NCBI GenBank assembly: GCA_030610965.1
Contig: JAUWQU010000152.1
Location: 1-7,821 of the forward strand
Direction: 5' to 3'
Source of the DNA: Phycisphaerae bacterium
Lineage (GTDB): Bacteria; Planctomycetota; Phycisphaerae; SM23-33
DNA: 7,821 bases
A program made the position numbers and the translations under genes. How positions within the stretch are numbered: position 1 is the stretch's first letter; every line of letters starts with the position of its first letter. The notes under the pieces were generated by a model. That model did no database searches and had not been told where the DNA came from. It worked only from the letters and a program-made list of their open reading frames with translations. Positions 1 through 6,187 of the stretch are shown piece after piece.

Positions 1-203
1 GCCCCACACCGGCCCCAAAGGCCGCCCGAAGCGCCCGGACCCGCCGGGCCATTCCGGTGACGGCTCGCTTTGAGAGCCCATTTGCCAGTGCCCGGAAATA
101 AGGTCAACCACCCGCCGTCGTTGCTCGCCCTGTGGGCTTGACCACCGGGCTGCTTGGCACTAGGATGCGGCGCTTTCGTTATGGCGTTGATTCGGAGACG
201 TGC
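1..203. other. Left-edge stretch without an assignable gene
   Basis: No recognisable gene is seen. One plus-strand frame (from base 3) is open from the window edge to a TAA at 99-101. It would give a 32-residue tail rich in Ala, Arg and Pro, and could be the C-terminus of an upstream gene. The other two plus frames also stay open to stops at 58-60 and 71-73, so the choice is not supported. A 6-bp stem (GCCCGG at 33-38, CCGGGC at 44-49, loop of 5) lies in this stretch with no T-tract behind it, so I do not call it a terminator. An in-frame GTG at 132 and ATG at 165 precede the RNase Z start but lack good ribosome binding sites. Confidence 0.3.
194..197 (+). promoter_or_regulatory. Shine-Dalgarno GGAG for the RNase Z gene
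   Basis: GGAG lies 6 nt before the ATG at 204. This supports 204 as the start rather than the upstream in-frame GTG (132) or ATG (165), and gives a protein that begins just before the conserved fold. Confidence 0.55.
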
Positions 204-1067
204 ATGCTGATTCGTCCGTACAGATTGTCGCAGTTGAGCGTGGGAGACTTCAACCTGGTCGGCTACAGCGTGGCCGGGGAGGAGTCGGTCATTCTCGCGC
301 CGGAATTAGACGTTGCGTTCGACATCGGCAAGTGCCCGCGAGAGGCACTGACGGTCAACCACGTGCTGCTCAGTCACGGGCACATGGACCACTCGGCCGG
401 GCTCGCATACTACTTTGCCCAGCGCGACTTTCAGGGCAACGAGGGCGGCACGGCGCTTGTTCCGAAGAACCTGGTGGGCCCGCTGGAGCGGCTGATGACG
501 GCCTGGGGCGCCGTCGAGGGTCACATCCCGCCTCACAGGTTCGTAGGCATGGTTTCCGGCGACGAGTACGAGATTCGTCGCGGCCTGCTTGCCCGGGCGT
601 TCGGCACGAACCATCTGCCCGGATCGCTGGGCTTCGCCCTCGTGGACGTCCGCCAGAAGCTCAAGGAGCAGTTCCTGGGCCTTTCCGGCCCGGAGATCGT
701 CGAACTCAAGAAGCAGGGCGTCGAAATAACCAACCGCGTCGACGTGCCGCTGGTGGCGTTCCTGGGAGACACCGCCCCGGCCAACTACTCCGACCTGCCG
801 GACGTCGCCAACGCCAAGGCCCTGCTGATCGAATGCACGTTCTTCGACACCGACCACATGCGCCGCGCCCGCGCCGGCAAGCACATGCACGTCGTGGACC
901 TGCCGAGGGTCCTCGAAGGCATGGCCTGCGAGCGGATCATCATTATCCACGTCACCCGCCGGACCAACATGGCATCGGCCAGGAAGATCCTGCGAAAGTC
1001 CCTGCCAAAGGACGTGCTCGAACGCATAACCTTCCTGATGAGCCGTCAGCACATCGAAGATGACTGA
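204..1067 (+). CDS. rnz: Ribonuclease Z, plant TRZ1-like short form (MBL-fold tRNA 3' endonuclease)
   Basis: This is a 287-residue metallo-beta-lactamase-fold hydrolase. The family is known to cut the 3' trailer from pre-tRNA in the cytoplasm using two zinc ions. The zinc motif SHGHMDHSAG is visible with H58, H60, D62 and H63. Other expected ligands are H137 (TNHLPGSLGF), D189 (LGDTAP), the H227/H229 pair (GKHMH) and H249 (IIHVTRR). The last resembles the RNase Z histidine motif usually written HxT/SxRY, with RT here in place of RY. The segment KLKEQFLGLSGPEI then GVEIT near residues 153-177, and the early FDIGKCP, closely match my memory of plant cytosolic TRZ1 rather than E. coli RNase BN. 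Length is normal for short RNase Z. The start is set by GGAG 6 nt upstream. It appears to stand alone, with about 300 nt of non-coding DNA following. The family call is secure; tRNA as substrate is inferred. Confidence 0.9.
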   Translation: MLIRPYRLSQLSVGDFNLVGYSVAGEESVILAPELDVAFDIGKCPREALTVNHVLLSHGHMDHSAGLAYYFAQRDFQGNEGGTALVPKNLVGPLERLMTAWGAVEGHIPPHRFVGMVSGDEYEIRRGLLARAFGTNHLPGSLGFALVDVRQKLKEQFLGLSGPEIVELKKQGVEITNRVDVPLVAFLGDTAPANYSDLPDVANAKALLIECTFFDTDHMRRARAGKHMHVVDLPRVLEGMACERIIIIHVTRRTNMASARKILRKSLPKDVLERITFLMSRQHIEDD

Positions 1068-1090
1068 CGGCCGGTCGCTTCGCGCCCGGA

Positions 1091-1250
1091 AATCCCAAAC
1101 CACAAGCACCACATAGCAGACAAGGACCAAGTCCCAAGCATCAAGGGCCAAACAAGGATCGTGAACGAATCGCCAAGTCCCAAGCCAATCCCCGGCAGGC
1201 GCGGTGCTTTGCTGTTTTTGGCTTGCTTGTCATTTGGAGCTTGCCGATCC
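1091..1250. repeat. Degenerate intergenic inverted repeat (CCAAG/CTTGG-type units)
   Basis: The left part (1091-1190) is a run of imperfect units such as CCCAAAC, CAAGCACC, ACCAAG, TCCCAAG and GGCCAAACAAGG. The right part (about 1216-1243) reads TTTTGGCTTGCTTGTCATTT then GGAGCTTG, roughly the reverse complement of the CAAGCACCACATAGCAGACAAG segment type on the left (shared order CAAGC, CC, A-rich, CAAG). This is an imperfect, mirrored low-complexity element, locally AT-richer than the genes around it. It fills most of the gap between the RNase Z and phasin-like genes. A plus-strand frame running through it from 1161 gives a Cys/Arg-rich peptide that I consider spurious. Confidence 0.45.
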
Positions 1251-1274
1251 GCTTGCCGGTCCGCATTTTCCTCC

Positions 1275-1302
1275 TTTCAAATCTACGCTTGTGCCATATC
1301 AT
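1275..1302 (+). promoter_or_regulatory. Weak sigma70-like promoter candidate for the phasin-like/UbiB pair
   Basis: TTTCAA (1275-1280) and TATCAT (1297-1302) are spaced by 16 nt in the gap upstream of the phasin-like gene. Both hexamers are imperfect and the predicted leader would be about 60 nt. This is a pattern match only. Confidence 0.2.
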
Positions 1303-1369
1303 GCATTAGAGGCCGCGCAGCGGGTGCGGTTGGCGCGTTGGTCAAGACAACTACTTTTGGGAGCCTGCC

Positions 1370-1681
1370 ATGTTTGAGACGCTGGACAAGATTCTGCTGG
1401 CGAGCCTTGGGGCCGTGTCCATGACCCGTGAGCGGGCTGAGAAGATTTTCGACGAGTACGCTGCCCGCGGCCAGGCCGAGCGGGGCAACAAGGACGGCTT
1501 CGTCAAGGAGCTGATGGACCACGCCGACAAGGCCCGCAGCGACATGGAGAGAATGATCTCCGATCAGGTCCACGCCGCCGTCGAGAAGCTGGACCTGGCG
1601 ACCAAGAAGGACATCGAGCGGATCGAACAGAGAATTGTCGAGCACTCCGAGCAGCACGAGGAACACAAGAAGAAGCGCTAG
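1370..1681 (+). CDS. Phasin-like small coiled-coil protein
   Basis: A 103-residue, highly charged, mostly helical protein. Residues 1-20 are amphipathic (MFETLDKILLASLGAVSMTR). The middle is rich in Asp, Glu, Lys and Arg. The C-terminal half forms a heptad-like coiled coil (VEKLDLATKKDIERIEQR) and ends in a His/Glu/Lys tail. There is no signal peptide or membrane helix. This architecture fits the phasin / polyhydroxyalkanoate-granule-associated (PhaF/PhaI-like) superfamily; the ATKKDIERIE stretch is typical as I recall it. The start is firm: GGGAG (1359-1363) sits 6 nt before the ATG. It lies 147 nt upstream of the UbiB-type kinase start on the same strand, and small phasin-like proteins are known next to such kinases. 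No PHA synthase is visible here, so granule binding is not claimed. A role with the kinase at the membrane is inferred. Confidence 0.72.
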   Translation: MFETLDKILLASLGAVSMTRERAEKIFDEYAARGQAERGNKDGFVKELMDHADKARSDMERMISDQVHAAVEKLDLATKKDIERIEQRIVEHSEQHEEHKKKR

Positions 1682-1814
1682 TGGCAGCAGGCGCCCGTCC
1701 CGCGGCAGGCCGGCCGACGGCATGCGCGGCGGTTGCGGGGCCGGTGTTATCGGCAGAGGCCCAGCCGCGCGCTGGCCGGGCCGACTGCCGCCTCGAGTCC
1801 AGCGCGCAGACAGC

Positions 1815-1819
1815 AGGAG
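1815..1819 (+). promoter_or_regulatory. Shine-Dalgarno AGGAG that selects a TTG start for the UbiB-type gene
   Basis: AGGAG lies 9 nt before TTG 1829. The frame also has an earlier TTG at 1733, but that has no ribosome binding site and adds 32 Ala/Arg/Pro-rich residues unlike the family. A start at 1829 begins with LSYRRFG, close to the usual N-terminus of the family. Confidence 0.6.
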
Positions 1820-1828
1820 CGATCATCC

Positions 1829-3511
1829 TTGTCGTACCGGAGATTCGGTCTGCACCGGACGGTGGACCACGTCCGGCGCTACCGGCACATCATGGCCGTG
1901 CTGATGAAACACGGCATAGCCGACGTCGGCGGCTCGCTCAGCGCCCGCGTGCGGGCCGCGTTTCATCGAAGCGTCAAGCCACAGGCGCCAGGCGCCCGGA
2001 GCAGACCGGAACGGATTCGCCTGGCCATGGAGGAGCTCGGCCCGACGTTCATCAAGTTCGGGCAAATCCTCAGCACACGCCCGGACCTGCTCTCGCCTGA
2101 GTACATCGAGCAGCTCGAAATGCTCCAGGACCGCGTGCCGCCGGTAGCGCTGCCGCTCATCCGCGAGGAGGTCGAGGCGCAGCTCGGCGGCAAACTTGAG
2201 GACATCTTCGGCAGCTTCGACCATGAGCCCCTGGCCGCCGGGAGCATCGCGCAGGTGCATCGCGCCGTGACCCGTGACGGCCGGCAGGCGGTTGTCAAGA
2301 TCCGCAGGCCGGGCATTGTCAAGACGCTCCGGACCGAGTGCGAGATGCTCGAAGGCCTGGCCGGGTTCATAAAGACGGCCTTTTTCGGCGACGGCCTGCT
2401 GGACCCCCAGCGAATGGTGCGGGAGTTCACCGAGGCGGTAATGCGGGAGGTGGACCTCTCGGCCGAGCGGCGAAACCAGGAGCGGTTCTTCGCCAACTTC
2501 GCCGGCGTCGAGGGGATCCGCATTCCCGCGGTTTTCCGCGAATACTGCTCCGAGGGCGTGCTGACGATGGAGTATGTGGGGGGCATCAAGCCGAGCAACC
2601 TCGCGGCCCTGAGCGCCGGCGGCTACGACCGCAAGCTGCTGGCGCGGCGCGGGGCTGATTTCGTTTTCCGGCAGGTATTTGACATAGGCTTTTTCCACGC
2701 CGACCCGCACCCGGGCAACTTCTTCATGCTGCCGGGCAATGTCATCGCGGCGATGGATTTCGGCCAGGTCGCGCGACTTACCGGCACCGACAGGGCGATG
2801 CTTCAGGACCTGGTGCTCTGCGTCGTGGATCAGAACGCCATCCGCCTGGTCCGCACGCTCCAGCGCCATCAGTTGCTCGGCGAGGACACCGACCCGGCCG
2901 GGCTTACGCGCGACACCGAGGAACTGCTCGACTGCTACGGGAACCTGCCGATCGCGGACGTCCCGTTCCGTGAGGTGCTCACCGGCGTATTCGAGTTGAT
3001 CCGCAAGCATCGCATCAGCCCGCCGGCGGAGTTCACGCTGATGCTCAAGAGCCTCATGACGATCGAGTCCTTCGCCAAGAGCCTGGACCCGGACTTCGAG
3101 AGCGTCGAGAACCTGAAGCCGTACGCGGCTCGCTTCAAGCGCCAGCGGCTGGACCCGAGGCGGCTGCTCCGCGAGGCCCACGGCACGCTGGCTGAATTGC
3201 ACGATCTGGCCAACCGCATGCCGGAGGACCTCAACGCCATTCTGACCAAGATGCGCCACGGGCAGATCCAGATGCGCGTCCACCACGAGCACCTTGAGAA
3301 CCTCGTCACGACGCTCGACAAGAGTTCCAACCGCATCAGTTTCGCTCTGATAATCGCGGCCCTGCTGGTAGGTTCGAGCCTGCTCGTGCCGCAGCAGGGC
3401 AGCCTCTTCGGCTTGCTGCACATGCAGACGCTGGGGGTGTTGGGCTTCACGGTCGCGGCCATCATGGGCCTCTGGCTGCTGCTGTCGATCATGAAGAGCA
3501 GGAAGCTGTAG
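1829..3511 (+). CDS. ubiB: ABC1/UbiB/COQ8-family atypical protein kinase-like ATPase
   Basis: A 560-residue protein with every diagnostic element of the UbiB (ABC1, ADCK/COQ8) family. The family is a protein-kinase-like fold acting at the membrane in isoprenoid quinone and lipid homeostasis; its ATPase activity is better supported than protein kinase activity. Visible motifs, numbered from the TTG start: KFGQ of the KxGQ segment (76-79), the Ala/Gly-rich loop AAGSIAQVH (136-144), the VVKI lysine (K157), the ExD pair in REVDLSAE (E207, D209), the catalytic loop HADPHPGN (290-297) and DFG (D310). Two C-terminal hydrophobic helices (about 503-520 and 536-554) anchor it. Length is typical. TTG is chosen because of AGGAG 9 nt upstream. 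The phasin-like gene just upstream probably shares its transcript. Whether the substrate pathway is ubiquinone, menaquinone or another lipid cannot be read from the sequence. Confidence 0.93.
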   Translation: MSYRRFGLHRTVDHVRRYRHIMAVLMKHGIADVGGSLSARVRAAFHRSVKPQAPGARSRPERIRLAMEELGPTFIKFGQILSTRPDLLSPEYIEQLEMLQDRVPPVALPLIREEVEAQLGGKLEDIFGSFDHEPLAAGSIAQVHRAVTRDGRQAVVKIRRPGIVKTLRTECEMLEGLAGFIKTAFFGDGLLDPQRMVREFTEAVMREVDLSAERRNQERFFANFAGVEGIRIPAVFREYCSEGVLTMEYVGGIKPSNLAALSAGGYDRKLLARRGADFVFRQVFDIGFFHADPHPGNFFMLPGNVIAAMDFGQVARLTGTDRAMLQDLVLCVVDQNAIRLVRTLQRHQLLGEDTDPAGLTRDTEELLDCYGNLPIADVPFREVLTGVFELIRKHRISPPAEFTLMLKSLMTIESFAKSLDPDFESVENLKPYAARFKRQRLDPRRLLREAHGTLAELHDLANRMPEDLNAILTKMRHGQIQMRVHHEHLENLVTTLDKSSNRISFALIIAALLVGSSLLVPQQGSLFGLLHMQTLGVLGFTVAAIMGLWLLLSIMKSRKL

Positions 3512-3514
3512 TGT

Positions 3515-4684
3515 TTATTCCTGTGCGTTCCGCGCGATCGGCTTGCTGGTGATCAGGCCGATGCCTCTGCCCTTGTCGCCGACCGCATTGTAGAACATGT
3601 AGTATGTTTCGTTCCGTGGATTCCAGACGAGAGATATCTTGTGGGCGTACTTCTTGTCCAGGCCGGATGGGTTGCCGCCACTCTTGTACAACGGCTCGGG
3701 ATCAACCGTCCAATGGTACAGATCGCGTGAGAACGCCGCCATGACATGCGCGCCGCCGCGACCCACACCGAAAAAGAACATGACCCAGTGGCCCTTGTCC
3801 CGGAACGCCTTTCCATCGGAAGAAAACTTCTGATTGTAACTGCCCTTGGGTCCGTTGGGGATCACAGGGTTGTGGTCGTAGCGCTTCCACTGAAGGATGT
3901 CCCCGGAAGTGGCCAACCCAATTTGCTCTGTTCCTCCATTGGCCGCATTGTAGAAATTGAAATAGCGGCGCTTGTGCTCCAGTAACCATGGATGGTAGAT
4001 GCAGTCCTTTTCCCATTTGCCGCAATCGGGTTGATGCACCGAGAGGATGGGTTCGTTTCTCGCTCTCCGCCACGTCAAGCCGTCTTTGCTTGACGCGACG
4101 CCCTCGTAGCCAGGCCGCAGCTCGTAACCGCCCTGGCGGGGATATGCTCCGTAAAGGGAGAAGTACCTGCCTTCGTGCTTCTTCAGTTCCCGTCTGGCCT
4201 TGATATCGTAGTCGCCGTACAGGAACGCGCCCAGTACGACCCCGCCGTAGTCGAAGGAGCCCTCGGGGCCGTAGCCCATGGCAAGACGCATGTTGGCCCA
4301 GTGAACAAGATCATCGCTCTCGGCCACGAAGGATTGATAGCCCTTGCCGTCAAAGCCGATGAAAGTCATGTACCACTTCTTGTCGTCGGGCAGTTGGAAC
4401 ACCGTTGGAACGTCTGTCGAAGTAATGCCTTCATAGCCCTTGATCGCCGGCTTGTTCGGAATCACGTGGTCAGGATAGTAGTGCCATTTACGATAGGGCG
4501 CTGACCACTGCTTAACCGTTTCGATGTCAATAATCGAAGATTGCTCACCGTCCTGCTTCGGCGCCTCAGGCGTCGAAGCGGCCGTGGGTGGGTCGGCGTT
4601 GGGTTGCGTTTCGTCGGGCCCGGCCGCCAAAAGCGTCGAGGCCGCGAGCAGGGCGAGGATCGCGACTGGGAAGGTATGATACAT
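3515..4684 (-). CDS. Secreted five-bladed beta-propeller, glycoside hydrolase GH43/GH32-like
   Basis: A 389-residue exported protein. It has a Sec signal peptide (about residues 1-22: MYHTF, then a long Ala/Leu core) and a Pro/Thr-rich linker to about residue 45. The body shows five aromatic strands of one type: KKWYMTFIG (about 102), GRYFSLYGA (172), RRYFNFYNA (239), GHWVMFFFG (298) and ETYYMFYNA (359). It also has four S-x-D-x-x-x-W blade signatures: ESDDLVHW (122), SSKDGLTW (198), TSGDILQW (259) and SRDLYHW (319). Together these define the five-bladed propeller of the GH43/GH32/GH62/GH117/GH130 type, enzymes acting on plant or algal polysaccharides or oligosaccharides. D91 in STDVPTVF is a candidate catalytic-base position. 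I cannot assign all catalytic residues or the substrate. The start is M at 4684 with AGGAG 5 nt away; an upstream in-frame codon at 4723 would put residues before the signal peptide. Parts of the gene are lower in GC than its neighbours. Confidence 0.82.
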   Translation of the reverse strand: MYHTFPVAILALLAASTLLAAGPDETQPNADPPTAASTPEAPKQDGEQSSIIDIETVKQWSAPYRKWHYYPDHVIPNKPAIKGYEGITSTDVPTVFQLPDDKKWYMTFIGFDGKGYQSFVAESDDLVHWANMRLAMGYGPEGSFDYGGVVLGAFLYGDYDIKARRELKKHEGRYFSLYGAYPRQGGYELRPGYEGVASSKDGLTWRRARNEPILSVHQPDCGKWEKDCIYHPWLLEHKRRYFNFYNAANGGTEQIGLATSGDILQWKRYDHNPVIPNGPKGSYNQKFSSDGKAFRDKGHWVMFFFGVGRGGAHVMAAFSRDLYHWTVDPEPLYKSGGNPSGLDKKYAHKISLVWNPRNETYYMFYNAVGDKGRGIGLITSKPIARNAQE

Positions 4685-4689
4685 GATGA

Positions 4690-4694
4690 CTCCT
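4690..4694 (-). promoter_or_regulatory. Shine-Dalgarno AGGAG of the propeller gene
   Basis: CTCCT on the plus strand is AGGAG on the minus strand, 5 nt before the ATG at 4684-4682. It fixes the start at the beginning of the signal peptide and argues against the in-frame upstream start at 4723. Confidence 0.65.
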
Positions 4695-4908
4695 GTGTTT
4701 GGCAATTCGACGAACACAATCAAGCTGGAACTCTCCGGAAGGGCTCGCGCCCATGATCGCCATGAGCCTTTTCGGTGATTCTACCAGGGGCCGGGAGATC
4801 GACAAGCTCATTTTCGGTTCCGGCAGGGGGGGGCGTGAGCGAGGTCAAATCCTGGCGGTGACGAAACCCGGCCGGAATGCGGCAGTTCAGCAGGCAATGA
4901 TGCTTTTT

Positions 4909-4980
4909 ATTGCGGATCGCGGATTTCGGATTCAATCGCGACAAACGTGAATCCGCAATCCGCAATCCACATTCCGCAAT
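4909..4980. repeat. Heptamer-based imperfect inverted repeat (hairpin-forming)
   Basis: The right arm is four near-identical 7-mers, AATCCGC, AATCCGC, AATCCAC and ATTCCGC (4950-4977). The left arm is the mirrored complement in the same register: ATTGCGG, ATCGCGG, ATTTCGG (4909-4929). Perfect pairing is seen at the inner end (CGGATTCA 4927-4934 with TGAATCCG 4948-4955, loop of 13) and at the outer end (ATTGCGGA 4909-4916 with TCCGCAAT 4973-4980). The middle pairs 7 of 8 positions, with 7 extra bases on the right. So it is both a tandem heptamer repeat and a long hairpin. I recall such elements scattered between genes in planctomycete and related genomes; their function is unknown. Confidence 0.75.
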
Positions 4981-5095
4981 GGAGCCTTCCGCACGCTGTC
5001 GACAGTACACGTGCCGCCGGCACCTACCATCGGCCAGAAAGAAAACTCACACACGCGCCCTGCTTGCTGAAGCGAACAGGCCTCGAGTTCGGGCG

Positions 5096-5920
5096 TCAGC
5101 GGTGCAATCGGATGTTTCCGCTGCGGTCGAACGGCAGGCTCATCGGGCCGTAGGGGGTCTTGACGCTTATCTCGCCGTCGAGGCGGTAGCCGCTGTCGCC
5201 GCTCAGCATTCCCAGGGCCGCCAGCCCGAACTTGCGGGGCGAGAATGATATCGGAATCTCCACGATTCCCGCGCCGCCGTTGGGGTCCAGCGACACCGGA
5301 CTCGCCAGCGACGAGTTGGCGATTTCCATCTTGCCCAGCGTCAGCCCGTAGGTCATCCGGGCCATCTCGATCGGGAATTGGTTGTGATTGGTCACGCGGA
5401 TCTTGAACACTCCGCCGGCGCTATTGAGCGTTAGCTTGTCCCACTTGATGTCCAGCAGCTCGATCCCCGGCGCGGCGGGCACGGGCAGCTTGCCTTCCTT
5501 GTGAATGGACAGCCGCAGCTTGCCGATGACCGGCACCCTGATCGACAGGCCGAGGTCGGCCTTGTACGGCAGGACCGCGCCGGGTTTGACATCGGCCAGG
5601 GCCGTCAGAATCTGCGAGTAGGTTATCTGGGCCGGCAGTGAGATGGTCCTGGTGCTCTGGGCGGGCACGTCGCCCTGAAGAGGCGCCTGGCCGGTGAAGA
5701 ACGAGTTGCCCCGGCTGGAAAGCTCGTAGTCCAGGTCCACCAGCGGCAGTGGGGCCGAGTTGGGGTTGGTAAGCTCGACGTCGAAGAGCACGGTCAGCGA
5801 TTGCAGGTCGATGTTCTTGAAGCTCACGCCCGCCAGCCGGGCCGACGGGGCCGCGCATCCCGCCACCAGCACGAGGGACGCGACGCCAAGGCCGACGGCG
5901 CGATAGATGCATCCGGTCAT
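5096..5920 (-). CDS. Lipoprotein with two tandem LEA2/WHy domains
   Basis: A 274-residue lipoprotein. The signal peptide has a hydrophobic core and ends in lipobox LVAG-C, with C22 as the likely lipidated cysteine. It is followed by two similar beta-sandwich domains of LEA type 2 (WHy, water stress and hypersensitive response) kind, about residues 30-140 and 153-270. The first carries SFKNIDLQSLTVLFDVELTN with PNSAPLPL; the second carries DIKWDKLTLNSAGGVFKIRV and TNHNQFPIEM. In each case the hydrophobic strand followed by a TNxNxxP-type turn is the LEA2 hallmark. The start is fixed by AAAGGAG (5935-5929), 8 nt before the ATG at 5920; the frame upstream of that is not needed. The family is linked to desiccation or membrane protection in plants; in bacteria the role is mostly unknown. 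Anchoring in the outer or inner membrane is inferred. It is transcribed away from the Rrf2 gene. Confidence 0.9.
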   Translation of the reverse strand: MTGCIYRAVGLGVASLVLVAGCAAPSARLAGVSFKNIDLQSLTVLFDVELTNPNSAPLPLVDLDYELSSRGNSFFTGQAPLQGDVPAQSTRTISLPAQITYSQILTALADVKPGAVLPYKADLGLSIRVPVIGKLRLSIHKEGKLPVPAAPGIELLDIKWDKLTLNSAGGVFKIRVTNHNQFPIEMARMTYGLTLGKMEIANSSLASPVSLDPNGGAGIVEIPISFSPRKFGLAALGMLSGDSGYRLDGEISVKTPYGPMSLPFDRSGNIRLHR

Positions 5921-5928
5921 GATCGAAT

Positions 5929-5935
5929 CTCCTTT
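5929..5935 (-). promoter_or_regulatory. Strong Shine-Dalgarno AAAGGAG of the LEA2 lipoprotein gene
   Basis: CTCCTTT on the plus strand reads AAAGGAG on the minus strand, 8 nt before the ATG at 5920. It rejects the in-frame start 75 nt upstream, which would bury the signal peptide. Confidence 0.7.
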
Positions 5936-5981
5936 AGCCGCGGTTGCCGTGCTCGATGCGCCCAACCTCTTGCGATGTCGC

Positions 5982-5987
5982 ATTGTA
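5982..5987 (-). promoter_or_regulatory. Possible -10 box of the LEA2 gene (TACAAT)
   Basis: ATTGTA on the plus strand is TACAAT on the minus strand, about 60 nt before the LEA2 start. No convincing -35 is seen at 16-18 nt. A 12-bp palindrome, TGCGATGTCGCA (5971-5982), abuts it and could be a binding site. Confidence 0.25.
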
Positions 5988-6127
5988 CGCCGCACAGCGC
6001 CGCGGAATCCAGCAAACTACGGGACAGCCCTCATTCGACGGAACCCGCATGGCGAAGGCCCGATCAGAAAGTCATCGCCCGATGTGGATTTAGCGGCTAA
6101 AGCTTATTGCCACTCTCAGGATAAGTC

Positions 6128-6149
6128 GATTACTATTCTGGTAGTAATC
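6128..6149. promoter_or_regulatory. Perfect 8-bp-arm palindrome, candidate Rrf2 operator
   Basis: GATTACTA (6128-6135) and TAGTAATC (6142-6149) are exact reverse complements around TTCTGG. The dyad lies just upstream of the -35 position of the proposed promoter and about 90 nt before the Rrf2 start. Rrf2 regulators usually bind AT-rich dyads of this size near their own promoters, and the ACTA-TTC-TAGT core is reminiscent of IscR-type sites. Binding is inferred. Confidence 0.6.
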
Positions 6150-6170
6150 ATCCAACGTGTGCGGCAATTG

Positions 6171-6179
6171 TGATATAAG
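6171..6179 (+). promoter_or_regulatory. Extended -10 promoter of the Rrf2 gene (TGA-TATAAG)
   Basis: TGATATAAG fits an extended -10 (TGn followed by TATAAG at 6174-6179). The -35 region (about 6151-6156, TCCAAC) is poor, as expected for an extended -10 or regulated promoter. Transcription would begin near 6186, leaving a leader of about 53 nt. Confidence 0.5.
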
Positions 6180-6187
6180 AGGGAAGG

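Larger units (their letters stand above)
4685..5095. other. Non-coding gap between the propeller and LEA2 genes
   Basis: About 410 nt without a credible gene. It holds the propeller ribosome binding site, the heptamer inverted repeat described separately, and the 3' side of the LEA2 gene. A weak stem on the minus strand (about 5060-5081, six pairs including a G-U) is followed 16 nt later by a T-rich run (5036-5044). It could help end LEA2 transcription but is poor for a rho-independent terminator. Open frames across the gap (minus 5010-4720, plus 4910-5248) translate the repeat into SAIRN/RIADSRL-type peptides and are judged spurious. Confidence 0.5.

Noticed and set aside
33..49. Short GC-only stem at the left edge as a terminator
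   Set aside because: There is no T-tract, and 6-bp stems are common by chance at this GC content.
70..101. Possible promoter (TTGAGA at 70-75 with an AT-rich stretch at 96-101) upstream of RNase Z
   Set aside because: The spacing of about 20 nt is too long and the second box is poor.
306..1151. Minus-strand open frame of about 280 codons opposite the RNase Z gene
   Set aside because: It is an antisense shadow with no ribosome binding site or recognisable domain. The plus strand has the intact zinc motifs.
1161..1424. Plus-strand frame of 87 codons after the RNase Z gene
   Set aside because: It starts inside the low-complexity repeat, runs into the phasin-like gene in another frame, and encodes a Cys/Arg-rich peptide without motifs.
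1823..3421. Long minus-strand open frame of about 530 codons opposite the UbiB-type gene
   Set aside because: It is an antisense shadow in high-GC DNA. Its translation has no family motifs, while the plus frame carries all UbiB motifs.
4909..4980. Heptamer array as a CRISPR array
   Set aside because: Units are 7 nt with no spacers, and no cas genes are nearby.
4720..5010. Minus-strand frame of 96 codons with an RIADSRL-like segment
   Set aside because: The segment is a translation of the heptamer repeat. This is a familiar false protein type.
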